A stretch of 42,761 bases of DNA from positions 1 through 42,761 of the forward strand of contig CAZJVP010000054.1 of NCBI GenBank assembly GCA_964549615.1, written 5' to 3'. This document shows positions 16,897-25,286 of the stretch, in pieces. The notes below the pieces were generated by a model. It was not told the DNA's origin. It saw nothing but the letters and a program-made list of their open reading frames with translations, and made no database searches. Both the position numbers and the translations under genes were made by a program. This DNA comes from CAYVLA01 sp964549615 [NCBI: uncultured Thermococci archaeon]. Lineage in GTDB: Archaea > CAYQAE01 > CAYVLA01. Position 1 is the stretch's first letter; each line of letters begins with the position of its first letter.

Positions 16897-17220
16897 CTAC
16901 CGTTTCGTCCGTAACTCCTGGGACCTCCTTCCAAGTCTAAGGCAAAGATAGAGGCCCCAAATGAGTAGCACAGCTCCGAGGCCCATGAGGCTGGCCTGCT
17001 GGTAGAACTCCCTGTGCACCCTGTTGATCTCCTGCTCGAGTACCGCCCGCATCTCAGGGGGAACCCAGAACGGTATATCCTTCGTGCTGTTCGTATTCTT
17101 GAATGCAGTCCATGCGCTTACAAAACCCGGGTACGCCCAGACGATCAGGACAGCCCCGAGAACCAGTACGGAGGCCCTGATCAAGATGTGCCGTCGGGAC
17201 CTTGTCAGCCGAATTTTCAC
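16897..17220 (-). CDS. small two-TM membrane protein, unknown
   Basis: About 107 residues. Two hydrophobic helices (ASVLVLGAVLIVWAYPGF and LMGLGAVLLIWGLYLCL) flank a 50-residue polar loop that probably faces outward, and the ends are basic. I do not recognise the family. The start is set at GTG 17220 (TTG 17226 is an alternative) because a TATA-like box at 17254-17266 would place transcription start within a few bases of it; the longer open frame upstream lacks protein character. It stands between a Gfo/Idh gene and a divergent single-TM protein. Confidence 0.55.
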   Translation of the reverse strand: MKIRLTRSRRHILIRASVLVLGAVLIVWAYPGFVSAWTAFKNTNSTKDIPFWVPPEMRAVLEQEINRVHREFYQQASLMGLGAVLLIWGLYLCLRLGRRSQELRTKR

Positions 17221-17253
17221 CGTCAAGGAAAGACCGACGTGTAGGGCAGGCTC

Positions 17254-17266
17254 AAATATCTTTATC
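17254..17266 (-). promoter_or_regulatory. TATA-like box for the small membrane protein
   Basis: On the minus strand the sequence reads gataaagatattt, close to an archaeal TATA box, about 30 nt before the likely GTG start. It suggests a leaderless or near-leaderless transcript. Confidence 0.5.
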
Positions 17267-17354
17267 GCGTGATCCGACGCTCCCGCGGGCCGCCCGAAGC
17301 CCAAAGTCAGGATCAACTTTTCAAGGGCCGGCGAAACGATGCACAGGGATCGCG

Positions 17355-17618
17355 TTGGAAACCGAAAGGCCAGAACCAAATGACCAAGGTCCGGAAACGC
17401 CCCGACCCGAGCCCGCCCAGCCGGGCGGCGAGCCGGACTGGGCCCAGCATCCGGACGCGGCATACCTAGCCTACATCCTCAAAGAGGTGGAGCTCATAGG
17501 CGTCAGAACGGACAGGGTTGCCAGGAACACCATGATCATCACGGCACTCCTGGCGGTCGGCATCATAGTCGTGATAATAGTCTGGCTAGACCTGATCGGG
17601 GCTCTGCCCTTCTTCTGA
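17355..17618 (+). CDS. small single-TM protein with proline-rich N-terminus, unknown
   Basis: About 87 residues from TTG 17355. An N-terminal Pro/Glu-rich disordered stretch is followed by a short amphipathic helix (AYLAYILKEVELIGVRTDRV) and a single hydrophobic helix near the C-terminus (ALLAVGIIVVIIVWLDLIG). Probably an N-in or tail-anchored membrane protein. No family is recognised. The longer upstream frame is disregarded because it is antisense to the neighbouring gene and its promoter. The assignment rests on the convincing membrane helix and on the space it fills between two genes. Confidence 0.5.
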   Translation: METERPEPNDQGPETPRPEPAQPGGEPDWAQHPDAAYLAYILKEVELIGVRTDRVARNTMIITALLAVGIIVVIIVWLDLIGALPFF

Positions 17619-17696
17619 GAGCCGAAGTAAGCTTTAAGTAGAACGCCCGTCCCGTGCACCCAGCACCGGAAACAAAAGATTCGCGGAAGTGGTACG

Positions 17697-18716
17697 TTGA
17701 AGAAGCAAGTCGGTTGCGGCGTCATCGGCCTCGGCTTCATCGGGAGCCGGGTGCATGTTCCAAGCCTGAAGGGGATAAAGGCGGCGAGGCTGGTAGCTGT
17801 CGCGGACATAGACGAGAAGCTGGTCAAGCGGGTGGCCGAGCCCCCGATCAAAGGCTTCCTTGACTACAAGAAGATGCTCGACGACCCCGAGGTCGAGGCC
17901 GTCTGGGTCTGCCTTCCCAACTTCCTGCATGCGAAGGTCACCTTGGACGCCCTCAGAGCGGGCAAACACGTTTTCTGCGAAATGCCTCTCTCAAACAGGT
18001 TGGACGATTGCGCGGAGATCGTGGCGCTCTCAGAGAAGGTGGGCAAGTTCGTGGTTCCCGGGGCAACCTTCCGGTGGACCCCGAACTTCCTCAAGGCGAA
18101 GGAGATCATGGATTCGGGGCAGGTGGGAAAGCCGACCATGTACTACTGTCGGGAGTACATAGCCCCCTCGGTTCTCGCTGAGCAGTGGCCCGCGGGAAGC
18201 TGGGCATGGGACAGGTCCAAGAGCGGGGGGACCAGCTTCACCCTGTCGGTGTGGGCAATCGATCTGATGCGTTGGTTGGTCGGAAGCGAGATGGTCCGGG
18301 TCTATGCCTCGATATCCCGGGTGTCCCAGCCCAAGTACGGCGGCATCACCCCCGAGAACTGTCAGTTCCACGTCACGCACGCAAACGGCGTCACTGGGGT
18401 CTTCGAGCGCAGCGAGAACAGCCCACGCTCCATGGAGGGAGCAGAGCTCCGGATCCTTTTCGACGACAACAAGGGGATATACGCCCTCGACAACAACGTC
18501 GTCGAGCTCCACCAGGAGGAGTACGACAAGAGGGTGTGGAAGTTCTTCGCCACCGGCACTAGGGTCTGGGGCCATCAGCAATTGGACAGGCACTTCGTCA
18601 CCTCCATTCTGGAGGGGAAGCCGCCGTCGGTGACGGCGATCGATGGGATGAAGGCGGTTGAGGTCGCAACGGCCATGGCAACGTCGGCGCAGACCGGCGA
18701 AGCCGTCAGACTGTAA
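17697..18716 (+). CDS. Gfo/Idh/MocA-family protein lacking the EKP lysine
   Basis: A 339-residue protein with Rossmann loop VIGLGFIGSRVHVP and the expected two-domain length. The canonical EKP motif reads FCEMPLSN (E95-M96-P97), so the lysine that normally orders the nicotinamide and substrate is a methionine. FRWTPNFLKAKEIM and WAIDLMRWL follow at the places of the substrate-domain motifs. It may be catalytically altered, act on a different substrate, or have lost activity. TTG 17697 is chosen as the start; GGAAGTGG lies just ahead, and a TATA-like ctttaagta lies near 17630-17640. The next gene downstream, a TIM-barrel sugar isomerase, converges on it. Confidence 0.85.
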   Translation: MKKQVGCGVIGLGFIGSRVHVPSLKGIKAARLVAVADIDEKLVKRVAEPPIKGFLDYKKMLDDPEVEAVWVCLPNFLHAKVTLDALRAGKHVFCEMPLSNRLDDCAEIVALSEKVGKFVVPGATFRWTPNFLKAKEIMDSGQVGKPTMYYCREYIAPSVLAEQWPAGSWAWDRSKSGGTSFTLSVWAIDLMRWLVGSEMVRVYASISRVSQPKYGGITPENCQFHVTHANGVTGVFERSENSPRSMEGAELRILFDDNKGIYALDNNVVELHQEEYDKRVWKFFATGTRVWGHQQLDRHFVTSILEGKPPSVTAIDGMKAVEVATAMATSAQTGEAVRL

Positions 18717-18789
18717 CCCTGGGCAGTGGGCCTTGATTCCGCACAGCGCAATGCCTAGGGTGCATCGTTGAAAAGATCTACGCGAAGCG

Positions 18790-19608
18790 CTATAGCAGCG
18801 GTTCCAGCAGATCCTTTGCCCGTAGAATGTCGATCTTCTGCTGCGGGCCGTGAATCTCCCTCTCGATGGTGACCGGCCCCTTGAATCCCTTGGCCTTTAA
18901 CCGCGGGATCAGGAGGTCGAACCTGACCCTCCCCTGGCCCAAGGGGGTCTCGTGGCCCAGGACCTCATCCCTGTTCGGCCAAACCCCATCCTTCGCGTGC
19001 ATGCCTTTGACGTACTCTCCCAGGATTTCCGCCGCATCAAGGGGGTTCGCCATTCCATACAATATCAGATTGGCCGGATCGAGATTAACTCCGAGGTTGT
19101 CCGTTCCCACGTCAACGATCGTCCTCTTGAGCGTCGAAGGAAGCTCCTGGCCGGTCTCGAAACAAAAGATCTGACCATTGTCCTCGCAGTAGCGGGCCAG
19201 ATCTCTCATCACCTTGACGAAACCCCCATACACCGGGTCGCGCTCATCGTCCGGGATGAATCCGATGTGAGAGGTGATGCTGCCGATTTCCATTTCCGCG
19301 ACCAGGTCCGAGAACCTCTTGGCAAGCGCCAGCCTCCTCTTCCTGTGCTGCGGGGGGACAAGGCCCATCGTCGCCGGGCCGTCCCTGAGGTTGAAAACCT
19401 GGCCCTCGAAAAGGAGGAAGAACGAGCTTATCTCTATGCCCGTCTGATCCGCCGCCTCTCTGAGCGCCTTGGGGTCAATCCTGTCCACCATCCTTTCGGC
19501 CGTGCAGGCCAGCTGGCACGTTGGTATCCCGACTTCAATCACCCTTTCGAAGCTCTCGACCGGATTATCCGACACGCCCACGATCAGTCCCAGCTTCATC
19601 TTTGGCAT
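18790..19608 (-). CDS. sugar phosphate isomerase/epimerase-like TIM-barrel protein
   Basis: A 272-residue member of the xylose-isomerase-like TIM-barrel superfamily (AP endonuclease 2 fold). Strand-end motifs carrying likely metal ligands are visible: ITSHIGFIPDD, FCFETGQE, GVNLDPANLILYG, GMHAKDGVW and TIEREIHGP. Relatives isomerise or epimerise ketoses, inososes or hydroxypyruvate-type substrates using a divalent metal. ATG 19608 is favoured (GGTGAGG upstream) over the longer TTG start at 19629. It diverges from the nucleotidylyltransferase and is surrounded by Gfo/Idh genes, a pairing common in sugar or inositol catabolism. Confidence 0.85.
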   Translation of the reverse strand: MPKMKLGLIVGVSDNPVESFERVIEVGIPTCQLACTAERMVDRIDPKALREAADQTGIEISSFFLLFEGQVFNLRDGPATMGLVPPQHRKRRLALAKRFSDLVAEMEIGSITSHIGFIPDDERDPVYGGFVKVMRDLARYCEDNGQIFCFETGQELPSTLKRTIVDVGTDNLGVNLDPANLILYGMANPLDAAEILGEYVKGMHAKDGVWPNRDEVLGHETPLGQGRVRFDLLIPRLKAKGFKGPVTIEREIHGPQQKIDILRAKDLLEPLL

Positions 19609-19707
19609 TGCCTCACCGCCGCACACCAAGCCTGACCGGAAGATTAACCTTTCGGGCTCCTTGGTAGGCTTGCGACGGACCGAACATCCGGGCAGGAAGG
19701 GTAAGAA

Positions 19708-19718
19708 AGTTATAAGGT
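19708..19718 (+). promoter_or_regulatory. TATA-like box for the nucleotidylyltransferase
   Basis: The sequence agttataagg lies about 40 bp upstream of ATG 19755, the right place for an archaeal promoter. On the other strand, gttaatctt near 19640-19648 could serve the divergent isomerase. Confidence 0.5.
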
Positions 19719-19754
19719 GGGCTGGTCAACGCGACGGATAGTGCTGGGGATGAG

Positions 19755-21134
19755 ATGATCGATTCTGCCGTGATCCTTGCCGCGGGACGGGGCACGAGGA
19801 TTTGGCCCTACGGAGAAACGAAGCCGAAGGCCGCCCTGCCGGTTGGGAACGTGCCCATAATGACACGCCAGATGAGGTGTCTAAAGAGTGTGGGCGTCAA
19901 GATGTTCACCATAGTCACGGGCCATCTGGAACAACAGGTGAAGAGCATCGCGCTCCGCGAGGGCGCTGACGTCACGTTCGTCCACCAGCCGGATCTAAGC
20001 GGGCCTGCTCAGGGACTGATGCTCGCCCTAGAGAGGTGCGATGCAGATCCCATCTACGTGGTGTACGGCGACGTGGTCGCAACCGTGGAAAGCTACAAGG
20101 CACTGAGGGATTGTTGGAGAAAGGACTGCGACGCAGCCGTGCTCGTCCATAAGCTTGAGGGTGAGGACCCGGCCGAGTGGTTCTGCGCAAGCGTGGCAGA
20201 CGGCCAGCTTCAGTCGGTCTCAGCCCACTCCCGCGGGGAACACTCCCACAGGCTCTGCGGGATCGCCGTCCTAAGCGAGAAGGCTGCTGGATACGTCGAA
20301 CGACACCCAGGCATCTCGACCAAGCTGGATGTCGGCGCAATGCCCGCGATGGAGGCCGATCTCTCCCAGACGTTTCAGGACATGGTTGACGGCGGCGAGA
20401 AGGTTGCGGCAGTGGAGACCAGGGATTTCTTCGTGGACGTGGACAAGCCGTGGCACCTCCTCGAGGCGAACGGCCGCATGGCCGAGTATTTCAACCGCAG
20501 GCTGAAGAAGGACGAGATTTCTGACGGGGCTAAGATCTCCGAGGACGCGGACATACAGGGGCCGATACGCGTTGGTCCCAACTCGGAGATCGGCAAGCGG
20601 GTGGTCATACAGGGGCATGTCAGCATAGGCGCGAACACGACGATCACCAACGGCGCCATGCTCGGACGGCACATCATCATCGGGGACTCATGCAAGATCC
20701 GGGACTATTGCCAGCTCGGAACCTACTCGGTCGTCGGCAACAACTGCGTGATCGGCCACTGCGCCGAGTTCACGGGTGTCTTGATGAACAAGGTCTACCT
20801 CTACCACTACTGCGAGCTTTCGGGGGTCATCGGCACGGCAACAGACATAGGCGCAGCAACCGTTTGCGGCACCTTGAGGTTCGATGATGGCAGGACGATC
20901 CACAACGTCAAGGGCAGAAAGGAGATGCCCAGAATCGGGAGCAACGAGACCTACATCGGCGAATACTGCAGGACGGGCGTGAACGCGATCATCATGCCGG
21001 GCGTCAAGATGGGTCCCTACAGCATACTGGGGCCGGGAACCATCGCGTACCATGATGTCCCGGCAAGAACCCTGGTCCTCGCCAAGCAGGAACAGGTCAC
21101 CAAGGAGTGGGGCCCTGAGAAGTACGGTTGGTAG
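19755..21134 (+). CDS. sugar-1-phosphate nucleotidylyltransferase with left-handed beta-helix domain (GlmU-like)
   Basis: A 459-residue bifunctional-type protein. The N-terminal half is a nucleotidyltransferase: VILAAGRGTRIWPYGETKPKAALP holds the Mg/NTP-binding signature, and VYGDVVAT and FFVDVDKPWHL are the other active-site stretches. From about residue 265 to 430 hexapeptide repeats (IGPNSEIG-like, IGDSCKI, VGNNCVIGH, MGPYSILGPG) form a left-handed beta helix. Archaeal relatives make UDP- or dTDP-sugars and some also acetylate the amino sugar. Usual two-domain length. It probably supplies activated sugar for glycan synthesis. The sugar and nucleotide cannot be read from the sequence. Confidence 0.9.
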   Translation: MIDSAVILAAGRGTRIWPYGETKPKAALPVGNVPIMTRQMRCLKSVGVKMFTIVTGHLEQQVKSIALREGADVTFVHQPDLSGPAQGLMLALERCDADPIYVVYGDVVATVESYKALRDCWRKDCDAAVLVHKLEGEDPAEWFCASVADGQLQSVSAHSRGEHSHRLCGIAVLSEKAAGYVERHPGISTKLDVGAMPAMEADLSQTFQDMVDGGEKVAAVETRDFFVDVDKPWHLLEANGRMAEYFNRRLKKDEISDGAKISEDADIQGPIRVGPNSEIGKRVVIQGHVSIGANTTITNGAMLGRHIIIGDSCKIRDYCQLGTYSVVGNNCVIGHCAEFTGVLMNKVYLYHYCELSGVIGTATDIGAATVCGTLRFDDGRTIHNVKGRKEMPRIGSNETYIGEYCRTGVNAIIMPGVKMGPYSILGPGTIAYHDVPARTLVLAKQEQVTKEWGPEKYGW

Positions 21135-21220
21135 CTGGCAGGCCAGGGTTGCAGTTTGGGGCCGGCCGGCCATTTTCCCCAAACAAGATTAAAGAGATCC
21201 GGCCGGGGCGTGCCTAGGTC

Positions 21221-22183
21221 ATGCCCGGGATCAGGGTCGCCATAGTTGGCTTCGGCGGCATGGGGCAGGGCCACGCTCGAACCCTCTCCGGACTGGAGGG
21301 AATGACGTTGGTGGCGGTGGCGGACCCAGCTGCCGAGGCGCGGAAGGTAGCCCAGGACCGAGGAATACCCGCGTTTCCCTCCCACCTGCAAATGATGGAC
21401 AAGGTCAAGCCGGAAGCCGTCATAGTCTCGTCACCATCCAACACCCACGCGAAGGTCGTGAGGGACTGCTGCTCAAGGGGGATACACGTGTTCTGCGAGA
21501 AGCCGCTCACCACGAAGTTCTCCGACGCAGTCAGGGTCAGGGACGCCGTAAAGTCATCCGGGATCGTCTTCTCGATCGGCCTCGTATTGCGCCACAGCGA
21601 CGTCTACCGGAAAGCTAAGGAGGTTGTGGAGCGCGGCGACATCGGCGATGTCGGAATGGCGGATTGCCGATACTGCGGCTACATGCTCGGCCGATACGAA
21701 TACGTCTTCTCGCGCAGGCTCGGGCGAGGGCTGATCAACGAGCACACCATACATATGATCGACGCCATGGAATACGTGCTGGGGCCGGTCGCCTCAGTCT
21801 TCGCCCAAACCGATGCGACGGCGGAACACACCGAATACAACGCCGCCATCCTGATGAAGCACGAAACCGGGCCCTTCACGGCGATCTCCGGAAGCGGCAT
21901 CTCAAGGCTTCCGGTTTACGCCCGGATCACAGGCCTGAAGGCCGAACTCCTCATCGAATCCAACCAGCGGCTTGTATTGAAGGATTCATCGGGGGAACGC
22001 GAGATCCTGGCCGCCGAGCTCGGGTATCGCAGGGAGTTGGAGGATTTCAGGGACGCCGTCCTCGGCCGCCTTTCCCCGCACACGGGGATCGACGTCGCAT
22101 TCTCCTGCGCCCGACTCATCGAAGCCATCTACAGGTCGGCCAAGTCGGGCAGGGTGGTCGGGCCAAGAAGCCTACTTGATTAG
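21221..22183 (+). CDS. Gfo/Idh/MocA-family oxidoreductase
   Basis: A 320-residue protein: VAIVGFGGMGQGHARTL (Rossmann), FCEKPLTTKF (catalytic EKP), IGLVLRHSDVYRKAKE and LINEHTIHMIDAMEYVLG (conserved histidine, with TIHMID) of the second domain. It probably oxidises a sugar or cyclitol and follows the nucleotidylyltransferase on the same strand. A TATA-like gattaaagag at about 21187-21196 is about 25-30 nt ahead of ATG 21221, so it probably has its own, nearly leaderless transcript. Its last 12 bp overlap the convergent gene at 22172. Confidence 0.9.
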   Translation: MPGIRVAIVGFGGMGQGHARTLSGLEGMTLVAVADPAAEARKVAQDRGIPAFPSHLQMMDKVKPEAVIVSSPSNTHAKVVRDCCSRGIHVFCEKPLTTKFSDAVRVRDAVKSSGIVFSIGLVLRHSDVYRKAKEVVERGDIGDVGMADCRYCGYMLGRYEYVFSRRLGRGLINEHTIHMIDAMEYVLGPVASVFAQTDATAEHTEYNAAILMKHETGPFTAISGSGISRLPVYARITGLKAELLIESNQRLVLKDSSGEREILAAELGYRRELEDFRDAVLGRLSPHTGIDVAFSCARLIEAIYRSAKSGRVVGPRSLLD

Positions 22184-23014
22184 GAAGGCTCGCGTCTCGA
22201 CTAGCTTGCCGTCGGCGAGGATCTCGACCGCGCACATCTGCGGCCTCCAGGATCTAAGCGCCCTGCCGTCGATGCAGATGAGGAGGCCAACCTGAACCCC
22301 CTCCTTTACCCCAGTTCGCAGTCGGAGGACCCCCAAGGGCGGAATATCCCTCAGGCGCGGCAGGGACGAGACCGGCTCGCGGTCCCGGTATGTGATCTTT
22401 TCCTCACCGACATCCACCTCCAGGGACTTGACCGTGTGCTCGACATCGTAGAAGAAGGCAGGATATCCCTGGTAAAGCCCCACGAGATGCCCCGAGCGGT
22501 TCATGAGCACTGCGAAATCGCCAAGTACAACGGGCCTTTCCCCCTCGCCGCCTCCTATCCTCTCGGGAAGGAAGATCTCCTGGGCAGGCTCAATGCTTAA
22601 CAGTATCAGCCGATGCGTCTGGCCGTCGATCGAGACCCGAAGATCCTGGGGTTCACACCGAACGCAGAGTTCCGATGCGAGCTGCACGATGTCGCGCCAA
22701 ACCGGTATGCTTAGCAGTGCCTCGCATGCGTCGGTTGAGTATTCCTTAACCCCGAAGAGTGCCCTCGCCTCCGCCAGCCGATCTTCCGAGACCGACCTGA
22801 GCCAGTGCAACTTGAGAGCAACGTCCTCAAGATCGCTCCTTGCCACGAGGCTTGCGGCGAAGTAGTACTCCGTCTCGGAGTAGAACATCGTCTCGGGCAC
22901 GCCGATCTCTATCACGGAGAGCTTCAGTTGGGCGGATCCCTTCAGGAGAAAGAAGGCGATCGAGGACGCCGTCAGGGCCACCAAAAGTACCCCGGCTAGG
23001 CTCCTGTCCCTCAT
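22172..23014 (-). CDS. membrane-anchored extracytoplasmic protein, family A copy 1 (divergent)
   Basis: A 280-residue protein, basic N-terminus then one hydrophobic helix (residues about 6-24) and a long outward-facing domain. It is the most divergent of four paralogues in the window. It keeps LVARSDLEDVALKLHWL (copy 2: MIARKPLVDV), AFFYDVEHTVKSLEV (copy 2: DYYYSRNRTIVDLTI) and a C-terminal VEILADGKLVETRAF (copy 4: VRVYADGELVAYRL), but the VKKDD motif is lost. Four cysteines lie in or near the central part, including an LCVRCEP pair. It follows copy 2 on the same strand after 71 bp and has no B partner of its own. No known family is recognised. GAGAGG precedes the ATG. Confidence 0.75.
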   Translation of the reverse strand: MRDRSLAGVLLVALTASSIAFFLLKGSAQLKLSVIEIGVPETMFYSETEYYFAASLVARSDLEDVALKLHWLRSVSEDRLAEARALFGVKEYSTDACEALLSIPVWRDIVQLASELCVRCEPQDLRVSIDGQTHRLILLSIEPAQEIFLPERIGGGEGERPVVLGDFAVLMNRSGHLVGLYQGYPAFFYDVEHTVKSLEVDVGEEKITYRDREPVSSLPRLRDIPPLGVLRLRTGVKEGVQVGLLICIDGRALRSWRPQMCAVEILADGKLVETRAFLIK

Positions 23015-23085
23015 TTGGTTGCCTCTCGCGACCTTCGGCTAGGTGCTGAGCACGGGATCCGCATCGAAAGATGGGACCCAGGCGT

Positions 23086-23931
23086 CTACGGCGTCATATA
23101 GTTGGCTTCGAGCGTCTCAAGCTCGCCGTTTCTATAGACCCTGATCACCTGGAGCATTCCCCTGGGGTTGGAGACCGTCGTCCCCTTCAGGGAGAAGATG
23201 ATGAAGAGACGGTCGTCCTTCTTGACGTCCTCGAAGGTGACCCTCCCGAACAGTGGGGCGAGCATGATCTGCTCGTACTTCCCCTCAACCTCGATCTCGC
23301 TTACGGCCCTGTAGTACTTGGACTCCTCGTTGTGGGTTATGGTCAGGTCAACGATCGTCCTGTTCCTTGAGTAGTAGTAGTCCGAAACCCCTTCGAAGTA
23401 GAAGAATATGGACCCGTTGGTCTGGTTGAGCCAAACGACGTAGGTGGTCGTCGTATCTAAAACCGTGTAGTTGGGCGCCGTTGCCCTCACCACGTCGGTG
23501 AAGTCGTACATGTACATGTCGAACTCGTAGGTCTTGGTCGCGTTCTTCCACTTGACCGTGCCATTCCACATGTCGACCTTCCCCCCGATCCTGGCCGCCT
23601 CATCCAATAGGCTCTTGATCTTGGCGATGTTTGTGATCGTCTCGAAGGCGGTGGAGCCAGTGGTCTTGTTGGGGTTTATGAAGCCGATGCTCTCCTTGGC
23701 CACGCGGCTCAGCGTGTTATACTTGACCGTCACATCCACGAGCGGCTTTCTCGCAATCATGCTCAGCACGAAGGCGTACTTCTGCTCCATCGACGAGAGC
23801 TTGGCTGGGAACTCGTTCCTGAGTATCGTCACGTCTTCCTTTGCCCGTTCGCCTATGATGAAGAGCGTGATGAGGGTCGAGAGAACAATCGCTATCCCTA
23901 TCACGCCAACAAGGCTCCTGTCGACTCTCAT
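23086..23931 (-). CDS. membrane-anchored extracytoplasmic protein, family A copy 2
   Basis: A 281-residue protein with N-terminal motif VDRSLVGV, a single TM helix to about residue 26, and ILRNEFP at the membrane exit. Shared family blocks follow: MIARKPLVDVTVKY, MYDFTDVV, DYYYSRNRTIVDLTITHNEES, FEDVKKDDRLFIIFSLKG and, near the end, GMLQVIRVYRNGELE. Predicted mostly beta, with many Asn-X-Thr/Ser sites that would suit surface glycosylation. It lies 33 bp downstream of the B protein at 23965 on the same strand, so the two form a likely operon (B2-A2-A1). Function is unknown. Confidence 0.8.
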   Translation of the reverse strand: MRVDRSLVGVIGIAIVLSTLITLFIIGERAKEDVTILRNEFPAKLSSMEQKYAFVLSMIARKPLVDVTVKYNTLSRVAKESIGFINPNKTTGSTAFETITNIAKIKSLLDEAARIGGKVDMWNGTVKWKNATKTYEFDMYMYDFTDVVRATAPNYTVLDTTTTYVVWLNQTNGSIFFYFEGVSDYYYSRNRTIVDLTITHNEESKYYRAVSEIEVEGKYEQIMLAPLFGRVTFEDVKKDDRLFIIFSLKGTTVSNPRGMLQVIRVYRNGELETLEANYMTP

Positions 23932-23964
23932 TTTACCAACCCTGGCTTCGTTCCGTCATTCACC

Positions 23965-25110
23965 CTACGGCTGTTTCTGGGTCGGCGTCTCAGGCGGTGC
24001 CTGCTCCGCGGCTGCCCTCCTCTGCCTCGCCGGGATAACGAAGCAGAAGTAGGAGATTATCACGATCAGGACAACCCCAACCACGATCAGCAGGACAGAG
24101 CGCATCAGCTTCGAGCTCTTCTCCTTCTTCAGGCTCTCCTCGACCCTTGCCTTCAGGTCCTCCTCCTCCTGCTTCATCCTGGCGAACTCCTCTTTGGCCC
24201 TCTCCATCGCTGCGGTGTACTTCTTCTCCTTGTTCCAGGCGAAGTAGACCGCGTTCTGGAAAAGCTTCTTGAAGTTGGGGTCGCCGAGGAACGCCCTCTC
24301 GAAGTACGAGTCGTCCGTCGGTTTCACTGAGATCTTGTCCGTCCCCGCGAAGGTCACCGAAGTCCCGTTCTCCTCGTATACCACCACCAGGGGTGCGCCC
24401 AGCTGCGAGTCGGAGAAGACCTGCGTGTACGTGCCTTTTGCGGGTTCGAGGTGCTGGTAGGTGGGCGTCCCAGTCGTGTTCATGTGGATGACGAACCTTG
24501 AGTCGTTGAGCATAAACTGGTCCGCCACGCCCTCCGCGATCGGGTGATCCGTCGTCTTGACGTAGACCAACTGCCTCATCGAAATCCTGGTCTCCCCGGG
24601 CTTACACACGGGCGTGGGCACCGGCCTAAGCGCGCCGGTCGTGGTGTTCTTGCAGAACCATGAGGGATCGGGCATGCGGTACTGGTTGCCAAAGAGTGGG
24701 AAGATGGAGCCGTTGAGGGCCTTGGTGACCGCCCCGTTCCCAGCATTCCCCATCCCCACGATGGCCCCGCCTTGGTTGAAGTACCATAGGAGGGAGGGAA
24801 CGATCCTGTCGGCCTTAAGCTCCCAGGTCGTGAGGGCCACCACGACGCACTTCACCTGCGGGAAGTAAAGCAGCGTGTTCATGAGGTCCTGGTCGCCCAC
24901 GAGCACGATCTCGGCCTTGTCCTTCATCCTGGGATCCTCATTGATGACCCGGGCAAGAGCCTCACCGTAGATGCGAAGATCCTGCTCCCCGGTCTTCGGC
25001 CCGTGGTAAAGAAGTATGACGGGCTTCGCCTCCTCCTGTGCCGAAAGGAGCGCCGGACAAACCATTAGCGACGCCATGATCCCAACGATAACCGCTCTCG
25101 TTTTACGCAA
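23965..25110 (-). CDS. signal-peptide/ThuA-like/coiled-coil/TM protein, family B copy 2
   Basis: About 381 residues. The signal peptide ends near SAQ. A Rossmann-like, ThuA/glutamine-amidotransferase-like domain follows (VILLYHGP, VKCVVVALTTWEL, GGAIVGMGNAGNGAV, TTDHPIAEGV, GAPLVVVYEENGTSVTFAG). Residues about 290-335 form a charged coiled coil rich in Glu and Lys, then one TM helix (LLIVVGVVLIVIISYFCFVIP) and a Pro/Gln-rich cytoplasmic tail. TTG 25110 is chosen because GGGTGATC, a strong match to the 16S end, lies just before it; GTG 25119 sits inside that site. Predicted topology is outside domain, inside tail. It is first in the operon with A2 and A1 and divergent from the A3-B3 pair. Confidence 0.75.
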   Translation of the reverse strand: MRKTRAVIVGIMASLMVCPALLSAQEEAKPVILLYHGPKTGEQDLRIYGEALARVINEDPRMKDKAEIVLVGDQDLMNTLLYFPQVKCVVVALTTWELKADRIVPSLLWYFNQGGAIVGMGNAGNGAVTKALNGSIFPLFGNQYRMPDPSWFCKNTTTGALRPVPTPVCKPGETRISMRQLVYVKTTDHPIAEGVADQFMLNDSRFVIHMNTTGTPTYQHLEPAKGTYTQVFSDSQLGAPLVVVYEENGTSVTFAGTDKISVKPTDDSYFERAFLGDPNFKKLFQNAVYFAWNKEKKYTAAMERAKEEFARMKQEEEDLKARVEESLKKEKSSKLMRSVLLIVVGVVLIVIISYFCFVIPARQRRAAAEQAPPETPTQKQP

Positions 25111-25160
25111 TCGGATCACCCATCAGATCGCAATATCCACCTGCAATTGCGGCCCACCCT

Positions 25161-25238
25161 CTATTTAAACTTTTTTGTCGATCGATCCCCCGACTTCACT
25201 CCCGGCTGACGGCGGCAGCGGCCGATAACAATTAATAG
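25161..25238. promoter_or_regulatory. divergent promoter region between the two A/B operons
   Basis: The 25120-25286 intergenic region has two TATA-like boxes. On the minus strand, gtttaaatag at 25161-25170 would serve the B2-A2-A1 operon; on the plus strand, caattaatag at 25229-25238 would serve A3-B3. Facing operons of the same family sharing one control region suggests coordinated expression. Confidence 0.5.
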
Positions 25239-25286
25239 CAAATTCCTCAGTTCAAAAGCGCCGGCGTCCCGAGCACCCCTAGGAAG

